From positions 2,225,001 through 2,289,000 of the forward strand of contig NZ_CP060244.1 of assembly GCF_014672835.1 (NCBI RefSeq): a stretch of 64,000 nt of DNA, given 5' to 3'. This stretch comes from Entomobacter blattae (GTDB lineage: Bacteria; Pseudomonadota; Alphaproteobacteria; Acetobacterales; Acetobacteraceae). The stretch's first letter is position 1, and every line of letters starts with the position of its first letter. Both the position numbers and the translations under genes were made by a program. Under the pieces are notes generated by a model that was not told the origin of the DNA, did no database searches, and worked only from the letters and a program-made list of their open reading frames with translations. This document shows, piece by piece, positions 1 to 8,857 of this stretch.

Positions 1-487
1 CGCCCATCACATCTTCTCCCGATATTGAGCGGGAAGCCCTTTCTGCAAACATACTAGACGATTGGGTGCGAGAGTAAAGCCCATTGCCTGAAAGAGTTGG
101 ATACTGAGCTGCACCCGTGATGCCTAAGGAGGCCCTGCTTTCTTCTATACGAGCAGACGCTGCTTGCACATCAAGGTTCTGAGATGCAACCCGTTCCACC
201 AAACTATTTAATAGTGGATCATTAAAAGCCTTCCACCATTCCACATCCAAATGCGCAGCAGTAAGATTGCTTTTCTCAGCAAGACTTCCAGAAAATAGCG
301 TAGTGGACTGAACTTGTTGACTTGACCATTCCTTGGGAGACCACACAACAGGGCTTTTATAGTCTGGCCCCACAGCGCACCCCGCAACAAAAATCACACA
401 AATACCTAGTGCTGATCTCACCTCTCTTGGTAGAGATCTCCGTTTTTCTTTCATCCCAACGCTTCCAACTTGATAGCCCATACGCAT
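1..487 (-). CDS. Outer-membrane efflux lipoprotein, NodT/OprM type (5' part only)
   Basis: This is the N-terminal part of a TolC-like outer-membrane channel of a tripartite RND efflux pump; the gene runs off the left edge. The translation has a basic n-region, a hydrophobic stretch and a lipobox (VAGC) followed by AVGPDYKSP, then WWKAFNDPLL and an amphipathic stretch (QNLDVQAASARIEESRASLG). This order is diagnostic of the NodT family. In-frame ATGs lie at 487, 481 and 454. The 454 start puts the basic residues directly before the hydrophobic core and gives the most normal signal peptide, but none has a strong ribosome site. It lies on the host side of the prophage and is unrelated to it. Confidence 0.85.
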   Translation of the reverse strand, partial: MRMGYQVGSVGMKEKRRSLPREVRSALGICVIFVAGCAVGPDYKSPVVWSPKEWSSQQVQSTTLFSGSLAEKSNLTAAHLDVEWWKAFNDPLLNSLVERVASQNLDVQAASARIEESRASLGITGAAQYPTLSGNGLYSRTQSSSMFAERASRSISGEDVMG

Positions 488-754
488 AATCTATGGAGTA
501 AAAACCGTAAAACCCGGCAAAATAAAAAACAATATTTTTTTCTTCCCCTACTCATTCTCAGGAAATTGCCTTGGTTGTAAAGTAATCACCAATAATTACC
601 AATACTGCCTTTTGAACCAATACTCCAACTTTCTGCAAAGCGCCCACCCTGTCCATTTCGAAGATAATCGTATTTTATTAAAATGTTATTTTTCCTCTTG
701 CACTTTTCACCAAGAAAATGTACCACCAGCAGAAATAATCGTATTGAGATCAAC

Positions 755-833
<79 letters not shown>

Positions 834-895
834 AAAATCTAGAGTTTTTTGGTTTCACGTTCACAATAATTTCTTCGAAAACTATGCCAGCTGGC

Positions 896-1153
896 CTAGT
901 TTTTTGTTACCTCACTCCCCACCCTATTCTCTGCCCAGCCAAAGTCACCGGCGAACCAGTTTACGACTCGGTATGGCCACACGAGCCAGGAGCCTTCCTT
1001 GGGTGGTTTGGTATGGCTGGCAATGAAGTTACACACAATCACAACCAAAGCAGCGTAGAGCGAGATATCGGTGGGGATTAAGTCCATGTTCCCACTCACC
1101 AGAGCGGCCATAATAGCAACCAGATAGGTCGTGGCAGTTTTAGAGGGTTTCAT
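896..1153 (-). CDS. Small phage membrane protein, holin-like
   Basis: This 85-residue protein has one or two hydrophobic segments (about residues 8-23 and 30-45). A tryptophan-rich tail (VWPYRVVNWFAGDFGW) follows. It lies next to the endolysin-like gene at the end of the late operon, which is where phage holins usually sit, so a role in membrane permeabilisation is inferred from position and topology only. A decayed homologue is found at 28506-28731 beyond attR. It shares SGNMD, TDI.LYAALV and a GW near the end, so the family is a genuine phage protein. Confidence 0.6.
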   Translation of the reverse strand: MKPSKTATTYLVAIMAALVSGNMDLIPTDISLYAALVVIVCNFIASHTKPPKEGSWLVWPYRVVNWFAGDFGWAENRVGSEVTKN

Positions 1154-1216
1154 AGTTTAACTTTCATAGGTGTGAGTTTGATATCGTGAACTAACAAAAA
1201 TCAGAGAATATGTTAG

Positions 1217-1712
1217 TTAAGCCACAATGGCCGCTGCGAAGTGGGGAATGTTGATTTGTGGATTGGCCTTACCGAGTGCTGTGTTGTAGACCTGCTTGTG
1301 ATAGATGCTGAGGGCTGCGGCATCTCTGGCATCAGGAAGTTGGGCCTTGGCGCGTAAATAGAGGATACGACACAGGGCAGCCCCATAGGCCAGGTTGTGC
1401 ATAAGTTGGCTCTCCCCTCTCCTGCCCATTCATAATGAAGGTAAGTTTGGCGACCAGATCAGGCTTGTAGTGCAGGTAATTCTGCCAGATATCCTTATGG
1501 GTTGCTGGCTCCATCTGCCACAAACCCAGAGCTGGGTCGTTAATCTGTTTCACATAACGGGCATGGCTTTCGGCCAAAGCTGTGCCGGTGACTAGGTTTA
1601 TGGCTGCCTCACTGGCTAAACCAAGCGTCGCTAGAGCCGGTGTAATGATGGCGTGTTTAAGCTGGCCCACATCAAGGCCATAGTCGTTTGCTATTTTCAT
1701 AGGTGTTTCCAA
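1217..1712 (-). pseudogene. Lytic-transglycosylase-like endolysin, frameshifted
   Basis: Two minus-strand frames join into one protein of about 165 residues. The first (start 1712) reads to GTALAESHARYV and DPALGLWQMEP, a pattern like the catalytic ESxG...GLWQ region of lysozyme-fold transglycosylases. The second continues with MHNLAYGAALCRILYLRAKAQ and ends at 1217. They are linked by a one-base change at a G4 run (CCCC on the plus strand, 1414-1417); removing one G restores a single frame. Either the gene is inactivated or this is a sequencing error. With the holin-like gene it would form the lysis cassette. Confidence 0.65.
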
Positions 1713-1718
1713 TAAAAA

Positions 1719-1736
1719 AGCCCCCGTGTGGGGGCT
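1719..1736 (-). terminator. G/C hairpin with U-tract, prophage family member 1
   Basis: AGCCCCC-GTGT-GGGGGCT. On the minus strand it is followed by TTTTTTATT, so it reads as an intrinsic terminator. It ends only a few bases before the ATG of the endolysin-like gene (1712). The same element recurs in front of several other late genes. Confidence 0.7.
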
Positions 1737-1958
1737 GGTTGTTTTGCCTGATAAAGATACACTTTTACAGTAGCAGGCTGATTTCGATCTATTACGTAAT
1801 ACGGCCTGTAGCTATTACACTAATTTAATAAAAATCTGCGTTATTAGATAATAAGTTATTAAATCGTAATAAAAATAAACCTTATCCTATTGGATTTATC
1901 TTTATTAATATTGCTAATAATAATTGTTATCAATAACCTAAAGGATGGAGACTATTAG

Positions 1959-2309
1959 ATGGTATGCATCCTTCTCTCTCACGATGAAACACTCCTCGTT
2001 TGCGGCGCAGAAAACCAACCTAGAGGAACGGCTACAGCACAAGGAGCTATTGCAGGGATGACAACAGGAGCAACTATTGGCGCAAGAATAGATGGATTGC
2101 CCGGAGCTGTTGTCGGAGCAGCGGCAGGCGCTGCTATTGGAGGAGCCGCTGGTTATTATGGATACAATATAGGAGCGGCCAACGCTGCCACAGGCTCTTA
2201 TGGGCTTCCAGTTGGCTATAACAGTTTTTCACCTGCTGAAAGATATGTTTTCTCTGTTAGCCATGGTATACCGTTTTCTCAAGATCTCTTTAAAGAGATA
2301 TTTCACTAA
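1959..2309 (+). CDS. Gly-rich bacteriocin-like peptide with double-glycine-type leader
   Basis: 116 residues, opposite in strand to the surrounding late genes. The N-terminus (LLSHDETLLVCGA) aligns column for column with the leaders of the two peptides at 3346-3588 and 3644-3865 (consensus LSxxExxxVxG). It resembles colicin-V/class II microcin leaders that are cut after GG/GA. The core has a glycine-zipper stretch (GAVVGAAAGAAIGGAAGYYG) typical of pore-forming peptides. A GGAG site lies 8 nt before the ATG. The DNA around it is AT-rich, suggesting recent acquisition. No C39-peptidase exporter is visible here, so export would need one elsewhere. Bacteriocin activity is inferred. Confidence 0.6.
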   Translation: MVCILLSHDETLLVCGAENQPRGTATAQGAIAGMTTGATIGARIDGLPGAVVGAAAGAAIGGAAGYYGYNIGAANAATGSYGLPVGYNSFSPAERYVFSVSHGIPFSQDLFKEIFH

Positions 2310-2383
2310 GTCTTAACTTTTAATGCTGAGAATTTTAATTTCGCATATGAAGTTCTCAGCATACAACAATTAAAAGAAAAAAA

Positions 2384-2605
2384 ATGAGAAAAGCTATTAC
2401 AATATGTAGGGACTACAAATACGATATGCTATTAGGATTTCTCTCCATATTTATTATTTTTTTTAATGCATTTTCTTTACAAGAAAAGTCAAACATCCCC
2501 ATTTTTATTCCTCTGTTATTAACAAGCCTATTACTTTGTTATGCTGTTTTTGTATCACGGCTATATCTAATATTGATTATTCCATTCCTATTTATGTTTC
2601 TCTAA
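2384..2605 (+). CDS. Small integral membrane protein, candidate immunity protein
   Basis: 73 residues, almost entirely hydrophobic, with about three short membrane segments (residues 15-32, 38-55 and 58-73). It follows the bacteriocin-like gene 74 bp downstream on the same strand and is AT-rich. Small polytopic membrane proteins directly downstream of a microcin gene are the usual form of immunity proteins. I recognise no family, so immunity is a positional inference. A plain phage membrane protein is the alternative. Confidence 0.45.
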   Translation: MRKAITICRDYKYDMLLGFLSIFIIFFNAFSLQEKSNIPIFIPLLLTSLLLCYAVFVSRLYLILIIPFLFMFL

Positions 2606-2624
2606 TGTAAGTATTATAACAACA

Positions 2625-2789
2625 CTACTCCTTCTTCTCCCTCTCCCGCTCGTAATCCAGCTTCTGGCGCTTGTAGTCGAAATACAATCGGATAGCACCG
2701 TGAAGGGTGGCCATAACCACGGGGCCGAGGGCAATCAGCATGACGATGATGGGATGATGGGCTTCCAACCAAGACAATTCCAGTTCCAT
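2625..2789 (-). CDS. 54-residue phage membrane protein with charged tail
   Basis: Starts MELELSWLEAHHP, has one hydrophobic segment (about residues 14-30) and ends in a highly charged helix (YKRQKLDYEREREKKE). Its ATG at 2789 directly abuts the TGA of the upstream gene (2790-2792), giving tight translational coupling. A single membrane pass with a charged coiled tail near the lysis genes resembles spanin or holin-accessory proteins, but no family is recognised. A longer overlapping frame at 2614-2811 has poor composition and was rejected in its favour. Confidence 0.55.
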   Translation of the reverse strand: MELELSWLEAHHPIIVMLIALGPVVMATLHGAIRLYFDYKRQKLDYEREREKKE

Positions 2790-3209
2790 TCATCGTAACC
2801 CCGCAACACAACGAGAAACCGCAAACATATTAATCCCAACCCAACCCGTCCCTAATGCAATACCAGGATGTACACCAGCCCCATAGATATAGATGTTCAG
2901 CGTTGCCCAGCAGGCGAGCCAGCCGGCAATAAACGCACATGTTCCCCGAAATAACAGGCTTTTTGTGCCCAGGGAAATAATCTGCAACAAGCCAACAATG
3001 AGCATTAAGGTTTGCCACATATGGTCAGGCAGGACATGGGTAAAGCCCAAATCGGGCGGCCATTCAGCCTCTGGTTTCGAGGGGCCGTAATGGGCCAGGA
3101 TAGGAAAGATCATCAAAACAGAACCACCCCATAATTCTGCAAACCAGTGGTCTTTACTAAACAGGTTATGACGGTAGCCAATTAGCCATGCCCTGCAACT
3201 ATCAATCAA
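2790..3209 (-). CDS. Phage integral membrane protein, unknown function
   Basis: 139 residues with about four hydrophobic segments (around LWGGSVLMIFPILA, MLIVGLLQIISLG, CAFIAGWLACWATL and GTGWVGINMFAV). It sits between the hairpin at 3239-3256 and the coupled 54-residue gene, in the lysis end of the late region. Location and topology suggest a lysis or superinfection-related membrane protein. No catalytic motif is visible and I do not recognise the family. Confidence 0.55.
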   Translation of the reverse strand: MIDSCRAWLIGYRHNLFSKDHWFAELWGGSVLMIFPILAHYGPSKPEAEWPPDLGFTHVLPDHMWQTLMLIVGLLQIISLGTKSLLFRGTCAFIAGWLACWATLNIYIYGAGVHPGIALGTGWVGINMFAVSRCVAGLR

Positions 3210-3238
3210 GGTGAATATTTTCTTTCCCCTAATAAAAA

Positions 3239-3256
3239 AGCCCCTGTGTAGGGGCT
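3239..3256 (-). terminator. G/C hairpin with U-tract, prophage family member 2
   Basis: AGCCCC-TGTGTA-GGGGCT with TTTTTTATT following on the minus strand, about 30 bp before the start at 3209. T-runs on both sides make it potentially bidirectional. Same family as the hairpins at 1719, 6783, 8858 and 21298. Confidence 0.7.
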
Positions 3257-3345
3257 GTTTTTTGTGGTGTCTTCACGGAAAAATCTTCAATAAATAAGGC
3301 ACCTGAATAGGTGCCTTACTAAACGTAAAAAATTTATACTCAAAA

Positions 3346-3588
3346 CTAATGATAATATTTCCAAGCAGCGCCTGCAGCACCTAAAACGCCGCCAATAAGT
3401 GCACCACCAATAGCGCCGCCGGCAATGGTACCTGGACCACCAACCAAGCCAGAGTAAGCTCCCTTACCGGCCCCTGTAATGGCGCCCCCAACTGCACCAC
3501 CTACGATGGTTTGCCAAGAAAAATTTTTCCTCCCTGAAACAAAAAAAAGCTCTTCAGTAGATAATTCTCTCATGGATGATAATGACAT
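3346..3588 (-). CDS. Class II microcin-like peptide, VSGR leader
   Basis: 80 residues. The leader-like N-terminus MRELSTEELFFVSGR (from residue 6) matches the colicin-V-type pattern MRxLxxxExxxVSGG, except that the last glycine is arginine. The core is a glycine zipper (VGGAVGGAITGAGKG, IAGGAIGGALIGGVLG) ending in WKYYH. The start at 3588 is chosen because GGGAG lies 9 nt upstream. It lies 55 bp downstream of the related gene at 3644-3865 in the same direction, so the pair may be a two-peptide bacteriocin. The altered GG site might impair processing. Confidence 0.6.
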   Translation of the reverse strand: MSLSSMRELSTEELFFVSGRKNFSWQTIVGGAVGGAITGAGKGAYSGLVGGPGTIAGGAIGGALIGGVLGAAGAAWKYYH

Positions 3589-3643
3589 TATTTAATACTC
3601 CCTAGAGTTACGAATTATAAATAAAAACAAAGTAAGGCAAACC

Positions 3644-3865
3644 TCAGTCGCCCTTTATAATCCATTTGATGCTGGCGCCAATTGCGCCAAAATGCGCACC
3701 AACAAATGCACCACCAGCAGCCGCAGCTGGTCCACCAACTGCCCCAGCAAGCCCAAAGGTAGCTGCGGACCCAGCCACACCAATACCTAAATCTTTTAGA
3801 TAACCGCCAACACTACGTTTTCCCCCAGAAACAAGAATAACTTCGGTTTGTAAAAGCTCTCTCAT
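3644..3865 (-). CDS. Class II microcin-like peptide with VSGG leader
   Basis: 73 residues. The N-terminus MRELLQTEVILVSGG is a textbook double-glycine leader, predicting cleavage before KRSVGGYLKDLGIG and a mature peptide of about 58 residues. The mature part is rich in Gly/Ala (VAGSAATFGLAGAVGGPAAAAGG) and ends IKWIIKGD. AAGGAG precedes the ATG at a normal distance. C39 ABC transporters (CvaB type) usually process such leaders; none is in this window. Antibacterial action is inferred from leader and composition. Confidence 0.65.
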   Translation of the reverse strand: MRELLQTEVILVSGGKRSVGGYLKDLGIGVAGSAATFGLAGAVGGPAAAAGGAFVGAHFGAIGASIKWIIKGD

Positions 3866-4079
3866 AATAATTCTCCTTGAAACGATGTTATATCATCTTT
3901 TCTGTATTTAGGTATATCTTATTGGATTATATTTTAATATAGAAAAGATTGAAATATATAATTTCATTTTTTATGTGTTATAGTAACACTTTATTAATAT
4001 TCTCCCGTTTTTAATCTCAAACCTGTAAGCTTTCTCTCCACCCTCAATTCAGCTGCTGATTAAAGTGCGGTTGTATGCG

Positions 4080-5828
4080 TTACGGGTGCCCGGCCTCATT
4101 GCCGAGCGCATCTGTCCAGAGTGTTCCATTGGCCCAGACGGGGATACCTGGCGTGTGATCTGCGTTTAGGGTGGAATAGCAATCTGAGCAGTAACGTTGT
4201 GTGCCTGGACGATTTGCCGAGCCCAGATTGTTATAGGGCGTTGGTGACAAAACCAGATTGTTGCCAACGTTAATATCACCCGTTGTATCCAGCTGGGCCG
4301 TTTTGACGAGCACCCCAGCACCGGATGACGTAGCGAATTTAACCGTGTTCGCACTTTCTGCCTGGATATAGGGGTGGCCCTGGCTATCACCTGAGTCAGG
4401 CATAAACGAGAACGAGCCGTTAACAATGGCAGAGCCGAGGGTAACACTGCCATCATAGTGCTGGATCACACCGCATTGGCCAGACCCACCACAGAGGGCT
4501 AACCCGCCTGTATTACCCTGCCCATTCCAGACAATGTCTCCCTCAGGGCTTGATCCGGTAAACTGGCCCTGAACCCCATCAATCAATAGACCCAAATGCA
4601 GGCTCGTATCCTGCCAGGCAGTGGTGGTTCCATCCTTGGAGAGATAACTGGCCAGACGAAAATTATGCCCGCTATCGCTCCATGCTGAATATTCGAGGCC
4701 AATACGTTTTTGTATGGCCCCGTTCTGGGCCAGGCCAACCCCCTCGTTCCCGTGGACGTAAAAGGAATTGGCACGAATGACATTATTTTTGGCCGCCTCG
4801 TTGATAACGAGGTGATCCGCAATATCGCCCGCCAGCTGCAAGTCGTAGCTGTCTGTGGTGAGCACCTCCGGATTATGGTTTTCAAACAGGGGCGTAATAG
4901 TCAGACCGTGCAGGGACACACTATGGGGACGCACTTCATGCTTGATAAACATGTCCAGCTCTTCTCCCTCAAGCTGGTGAATGGTCGAGATCGCCAGTGA
5001 TCCCGCCTTGGCCCCATCATAGGCGAGGAACAGGTTACGCCCAAAGGTCTTGTTGGGCGCACCAACAAAAACCACTGGCCTTTTATAATCAGAATACCAG
5101 CTGTCATAGCTGGTTGAGGGCACCTGCCCTGCAGCCGTTGAGCCAATACCGGGAACGGCCCATCCTGTAACGTAAATATGGGTAGCATCCCACGATTTGA
5201 TAAACCCGAAATAACTGCGCAGGGTTGGCAACAGCCCCTGAGCTGTGCCTGTTTCAGGGAGGGACGAGTCAATGGAGTTGGTTTGAATATACATATTGGG
5301 GTGGAGTTGGGCCATTTGGGCGGTTGTCATAGGGGTTTTGAGGGTGACACCGTCTGCTGTATAGGCGCTCACATCCAGAACCATTCTGGCCGTGGTATTA
5401 TCGGCAAACTCGTAAAACCCGACCTGGTCAAAGTTAATAGAGTTCACCACAGAGGCCGCCCCGTTGCGGTAATCCACCCCTGATATGGCAGGCCTGCCCC
5501 CGGCCTCGGTGATACCGTCTGCGGTCATAATCAGGCATAAGCCGCACCCTGCGCCAAACGCCCCATAGGGCTGAGATGAGACATAAAGCCCTCGCGAGAG
5601 TTTGTTGCCTGCACTGTCTTTAAACCCGCCAATAAATGAAAGGTCGAGGCCTGCCAGCTCATCAGGTGCACCATTGGTCATTTTAATAATGCTTTCCCCC
5701 GCCCCGTTCTGAACAGTCATCTCTCCAGAGACAAAACCGCCAGGGGGAACAAATGGGGCCGGCGACTTTCCATAGGCCGTAGACATAAAAAAAGCAGCCA
5801 AGGCTGCTATAATGTAATTCTGTTTCAC
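4080..5828 (-). CDS. Phage tail spike/receptor-binding-like protein with signal peptide
   Basis: 582 residues from a GTG start with AGGAAGA 6 nt upstream. The N-terminus is a clear Sec-type signal (MKQNYIIAALAAFFMSTAYG), which is unusual for a virion protein. The body is a long Gly/Asn/Ser-rich beta-structured sequence like spikes and capsule-binding fibres. The last 45 residues (GTQRYCSDCYSTLNADHTPG, then WANGTLWTDALGN) look like a sugar-binding or trimerisation tip. It lies 16 nt after the preceding fibre gene, so it is in the tail-fibre operon. A fragment of a close homologue survives at 33343-33454. It could also be a secreted moron protein. Confidence 0.6.
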   Translation of the reverse strand: MKQNYIIAALAAFFMSTAYGKSPAPFVPPGGFVSGEMTVQNGAGESIIKMTNGAPDELAGLDLSFIGGFKDSAGNKLSRGLYVSSQPYGAFGAGCGLCLIMTADGITEAGGRPAISGVDYRNGAASVVNSINFDQVGFYEFADNTTARMVLDVSAYTADGVTLKTPMTTAQMAQLHPNMYIQTNSIDSSLPETGTAQGLLPTLRSYFGFIKSWDATHIYVTGWAVPGIGSTAAGQVPSTSYDSWYSDYKRPVVFVGAPNKTFGRNLFLAYDGAKAGSLAISTIHQLEGEELDMFIKHEVRPHSVSLHGLTITPLFENHNPEVLTTDSYDLQLAGDIADHLVINEAAKNNVIRANSFYVHGNEGVGLAQNGAIQKRIGLEYSAWSDSGHNFRLASYLSKDGTTTAWQDTSLHLGLLIDGVQGQFTGSSPEGDIVWNGQGNTGGLALCGGSGQCGVIQHYDGSVTLGSAIVNGSFSFMPDSGDSQGHPYIQAESANTVKFATSSGAGVLVKTAQLDTTGDINVGNNLVLSPTPYNNLGSANRPGTQRYCSDCYSTLNADHTPGIPVWANGTLWTDALGNEAGHP

Positions 5829-5844
5829 GCCACTCTTCCTAACC

Positions 5845-6765
5845 TCAAAAATTTTCTTCCTTAGCCACGCTTATTGTTGGAATATTCCCGTTGTTCCACA
5901 GGGAAACACCATCTCCCGGGTCAGTAAGGGGTAGCTCTGCCATAAAATCCTCAAACATCTGCTTGAATAGAGCACTATTCAACGAATCGCCCTTCTCCCC
6001 CTTGAGAGAGGCTACAAACTCGTCCTCGCTCCCCGTATGGCCAGTATCAAGCCAGCTCTGATAGGCCGATTTACCAGGCTCACCACGTGGGCCGCCCAAT
6101 ACGATAATAAATTTCCATGCGTTACTACGGCTGCCTGGAGTAACGGGTTGATACTGCCACAACCCGTTCGTGGTCTCGTTAATCACCAGGTCGTAGACCA
6201 GGGGCGCAAACCCGTTAGGGGGAACGTAGGAAGCATCGGGGTCTTTGTCTGCTATCCAGATCTGCGTTCCCCGTATCCCACGCCCCAATGATACAGGCGG
6301 ACAATTGGGCCCACTGATCAGCCCCTGATCCATCACCAGGCTTTGCAGCACGACCTCACGCACCTCACCGGTATCCAAAATGAGCCGGAAACGGATACCA
6401 GAGCGCATATTCAGCGTGCCGCCGGAAATAGTAACGTAAAATGCGCCCCTGTTTTCAGGATCAGCCACAAACTCCGAGAGCACCAATTTAGGATCACCAG
6501 CTTCTGCACTGATGGCTGTAAGCTCATCGTCTCTGGCAAGCTGGTTATGAAAGTCGATCCAATACCGCCTGCTCTCCCCCGGCCCCTTACAATTCAGCAG
6601 CATCACCTGGTGGCACAATTTCCCAGGCGGCACCACAAACCAGTCCCAAGGGGATACGTCCGTAGGTGGTTTTGGCTTAAGGCAGTGGCTGTCGGGTGGT
6701 AAACAGGTTTCGTCTATTGTGACAATCTCCTGTTTGCTATTTTGATAGGGAACAATTCGGCTCAT
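5845..6765 (-). CDS. Phage tail fibre protein with collagen-like segment
   Basis: 306 residues starting MSRIVPYQNSK. This start has GAGG at the right distance, whereas a longer frame to 6819 would read through an intergenic hairpin and is rejected. Near residues 225-265 there is a short collagen-like stretch (GPRGEPGKSAYQSWL, then GSEDEF, then SLKGEKGDS). That Gly-Xaa-Yaa signature is common in tail fibres as a flexible joint. It sits between two other fibre genes and probably forms part of the adsorption apparatus. The specific receptor cannot be told. Confidence 0.7.
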   Translation of the reverse strand: MSRIVPYQNSKQEIVTIDETCLPPDSHCLKPKPPTDVSPWDWFVVPPGKLCHQVMLLNCKGPGESRRYWIDFHNQLARDDELTAISAEAGDPKLVLSEFVADPENRGAFYVTISGGTLNMRSGIRFRLILDTGEVREVVLQSLVMDQGLISGPNCPPVSLGRGIRGTQIWIADKDPDASYVPPNGFAPLVYDLVINETTNGLWQYQPVTPGSRSNAWKFIIVLGGPRGEPGKSAYQSWLDTGHTGSEDEFVASLKGEKGDSLNSALFKQMFEDFMAELPLTDPGDGVSLWNNGNIPTISVAKEENF

Positions 6766-6782
6766 ATTTTCCTCACAAAAAA

Positions 6783-6800
6783 AGCCCCCATGAGGGAGCT
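6783..6800 (-). terminator. Imperfect G/C hairpin, prophage family member 3
   Basis: AGCCCCC-ATGA-GGGAGCT with one mismatch, followed on the minus strand by a T-run. It lies between fibre genes, about 18 bp before the start at 6765. Confidence 0.55.
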
Positions 6801-6824
6801 TGGAAATGTTAATTATCATTGTAT

Positions 6825-8223
6825 TTAATGTTTACCGACGGCGATTATGTGTACCATGATGTGTGTATCTGGATAATAGTTGTGGTTGTTATCGTAGAGG
6901 CCAAATTTAACGTGATCGGCCGTAACCTCAATCAACTGTGGGTGGCAGCCACGCACGTCGTCAAACGCTGTTAGTGTTACTACCGGTGGACTAGAAAACG
7001 GCCTGGCAAACGTATAGGTATTGTTATTAGTATAGGGAAATGAGAGTGCCTCAAATACAATCTGCTGATTATAGGCCCCTATATTAACCCTATTGTCCCC
7101 GCTATCAAAATCCTTCTTATACGTTTCTGCCGTCACATAATTCCCTGGGGGCTGAGAATTTTTAGTTACATATTCACTAATTTGATGCGCCACATTTCCG
7201 TTGGTGGGAATAGCAAACAGGTGATTATTGGCTGATAATACCTGTAGATAAGCACCGGAGTTATCCGCTTCTGGAGCATTGACCATCTGAATGTTTTTGA
7301 TACCAACATTCCCTCCACCCCCCTGCCCGTCTACGTAATGATTTTGCACCGTATTGCGTAAATCCGATATCTCAGACTGAACCTGGGTATGCAAATCTGA
7401 AACCGCTGACTGGATATGTGTATTTGCATAATCCTGTGTCGCAAGAAAATCTATTGTTCCGTTGAGGCGTTTCAGAAAGGGCGCATTCCCGCCTGCACTC
7501 CACCCCGTTTGGATATAGGGGGTATCACCACTCCCCAACCCATAGGAAGTTGGAAAATAAAAGGGGTGTTCTACGGCATTGTTTTCATCAAGGTCGTCCC
7601 TACGGCCTGAGTAAATGGCCTCTCCTCCTGTTGTGCTGGCTATATCAATTCTCTGCAGGCTAACAGAGGTCAGGTAGTGTTTATACACCCAACCATCCTC
7701 TACCAGATCAACCAGACCTCCATCGGGCGTAATAACTCGAACAAATTTCTCCTGGTTCCCAAATTCGCCCTCTTTTTGGATAATAGAAATATGAACAATT
7801 CCGATATCGGGGTAGTCTGTATTAGAGGTCGTTACGGGGAATGGAATTTTACTGCCATCCTCCCTACTCACCAGATAGGGCTGGCCGGCATCTGTAACAC
7901 CGAGCCCTGAATAGCTGGATGATGTGAGAATATTTGCAGGCATTGACGAGAAAAATGCCCTGTAGATTTTATCGGCAACCGTATCCACCGACATGCTATC
8001 GGTGATATCCTCGTTAAGGTGATCGGTTACGATTTTTCCCAATGCGGAGGATGAAAGTGTTGCCTGGCGAAGCGCCTTGTTCTCCTGATGAGAATAGGCA
8101 ATTCCCTCGATAAACCCCCTTCTCAAGTGCGCCACCTCGCCCTAAGAGCTGTGCCCATGTTTCATCACTCACCACGTTCGCTCCTGCTCCAGAGGCAAAC
8201 GGTAAAAACCCATTCTTGGCCAT
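6825..8223 (-). pseudogene. Phage tail fibre/collar protein, frameshifted near N-terminus
   Basis: The first frame (start 8223) gives MAKNGFLPFASGAGANVVSD and WAQLLGRG. The second gives GFIEGIAYSHQENKALRQAT and SSALGKIVTDHLNEDITDS, continuing to 6825. I recall phage tail proteins of alphaproteobacteria that begin this way in one uninterrupted frame. The frames meet at a G5 run (CCCCC on the plus strand, 8115-8119), where losing one G would restore about 465 residues. Without the repair, translation from a GTG at about 8135 would give a 436-residue product. The middle has heptad-like QSEISDLRNTVQNHYV and the end an antibody-like HIMVHIIAVGKH. A sequencing error is possible. Confidence 0.65.
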
Positions 8224-8241
8224 AAAATAATCCTATTTAAG

Positions 8242-8838
8242 TTAGTTATTTTTAGGGAAATGCCAGTTTACGGTAACACCAGCCGGTTTTAACGGCAGGT
8301 ATTCACCGATCAGCACATACTGGAGCGCTGTTGGAATAGGAGGGCCTGCAATATGAATATCAACTGCCATATCCCCCTCATCCATTTTGACCGTGTAAGC
8401 CCCACCCTGCTCCGCTGCTACGGGAGCAAGCAACGTCTGGATAATCATTACCACTGTTGGCAGGTCACCCCGCCATGAGTTGGCAATGATTTTTGCCTTG
8501 AGTAGCCCGCGGTAATAGGCATCATTCAATCCCGTAGTCAACACCAGGGGATCGCCTGGCTTCCACCACGGGGCTTCATCCCAACCCAAACCCGTAATAT
8601 CATGTGAAAAATACTTCGAAACCTGCACAACAATATGACGGCTTACCCCAACCCATTGGCCAACAACGTCAAGCTGATTACCCTCTGCATTATCAATATC
8701 AAACAGTTGAGGCAGCGAGCAGAGCGTATTAAACAGATCTACAAATGGCGCTACAGAGAGTGTAACAGTGCCCATAAACCGGTTTGCAGATAAATGCTGG
8801 GAGGTAACAAGAGACGTGTAATCCTCAAGATGCTTCAT
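8242..8838 (-). CDS. Phage tail/baseplate protein I-like (DUF2612-type)
   Basis: 198 residues. Contains LDVVGQWVGVSR, a hallmark of gpI-like and DUF2612 proteins, then GLGWDEAPWWKPGDPL and DAYYRGLLKAKIIANSWRGD. The protein completes the baseplate wedge and connects fibres to protein J. In P2/Mu-like phages gene I directly follows J. Here a toxin-like gene and its partner (8902-12929) separate them. Confidence 0.75.
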   Translation of the reverse strand: MKHLEDYTSLVTSQHLSANRFMGTVTLSVAPFVDLFNTLCSLPQLFDIDNAEGNQLDVVGQWVGVSRHIVVQVSKYFSHDITGLGWDEAPWWKPGDPLVLTTGLNDAYYRGLLKAKIIANSWRGDLPTVVMIIQTLLAPVAAEQGGAYTVKMDEGDMAVDIHIAGPPIPTALQYVLIGEYLPLKPAGVTVNWHFPKNN

Positions 8839-8857
8839 CTTAACACCACAACAAAAA

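Noticed and set aside
2614-2811. 65-residue minus-strand frame
   Set aside because: Composition is implausible and it overlaps a better 54-residue frame starting directly at the stop of the upstream gene.
5845-6819. Longer N-terminus for the collagen-like fibre
   Set aside because: It would translate the hairpin at 6783-6800; the ATG at 6765 has a good ribosome site.
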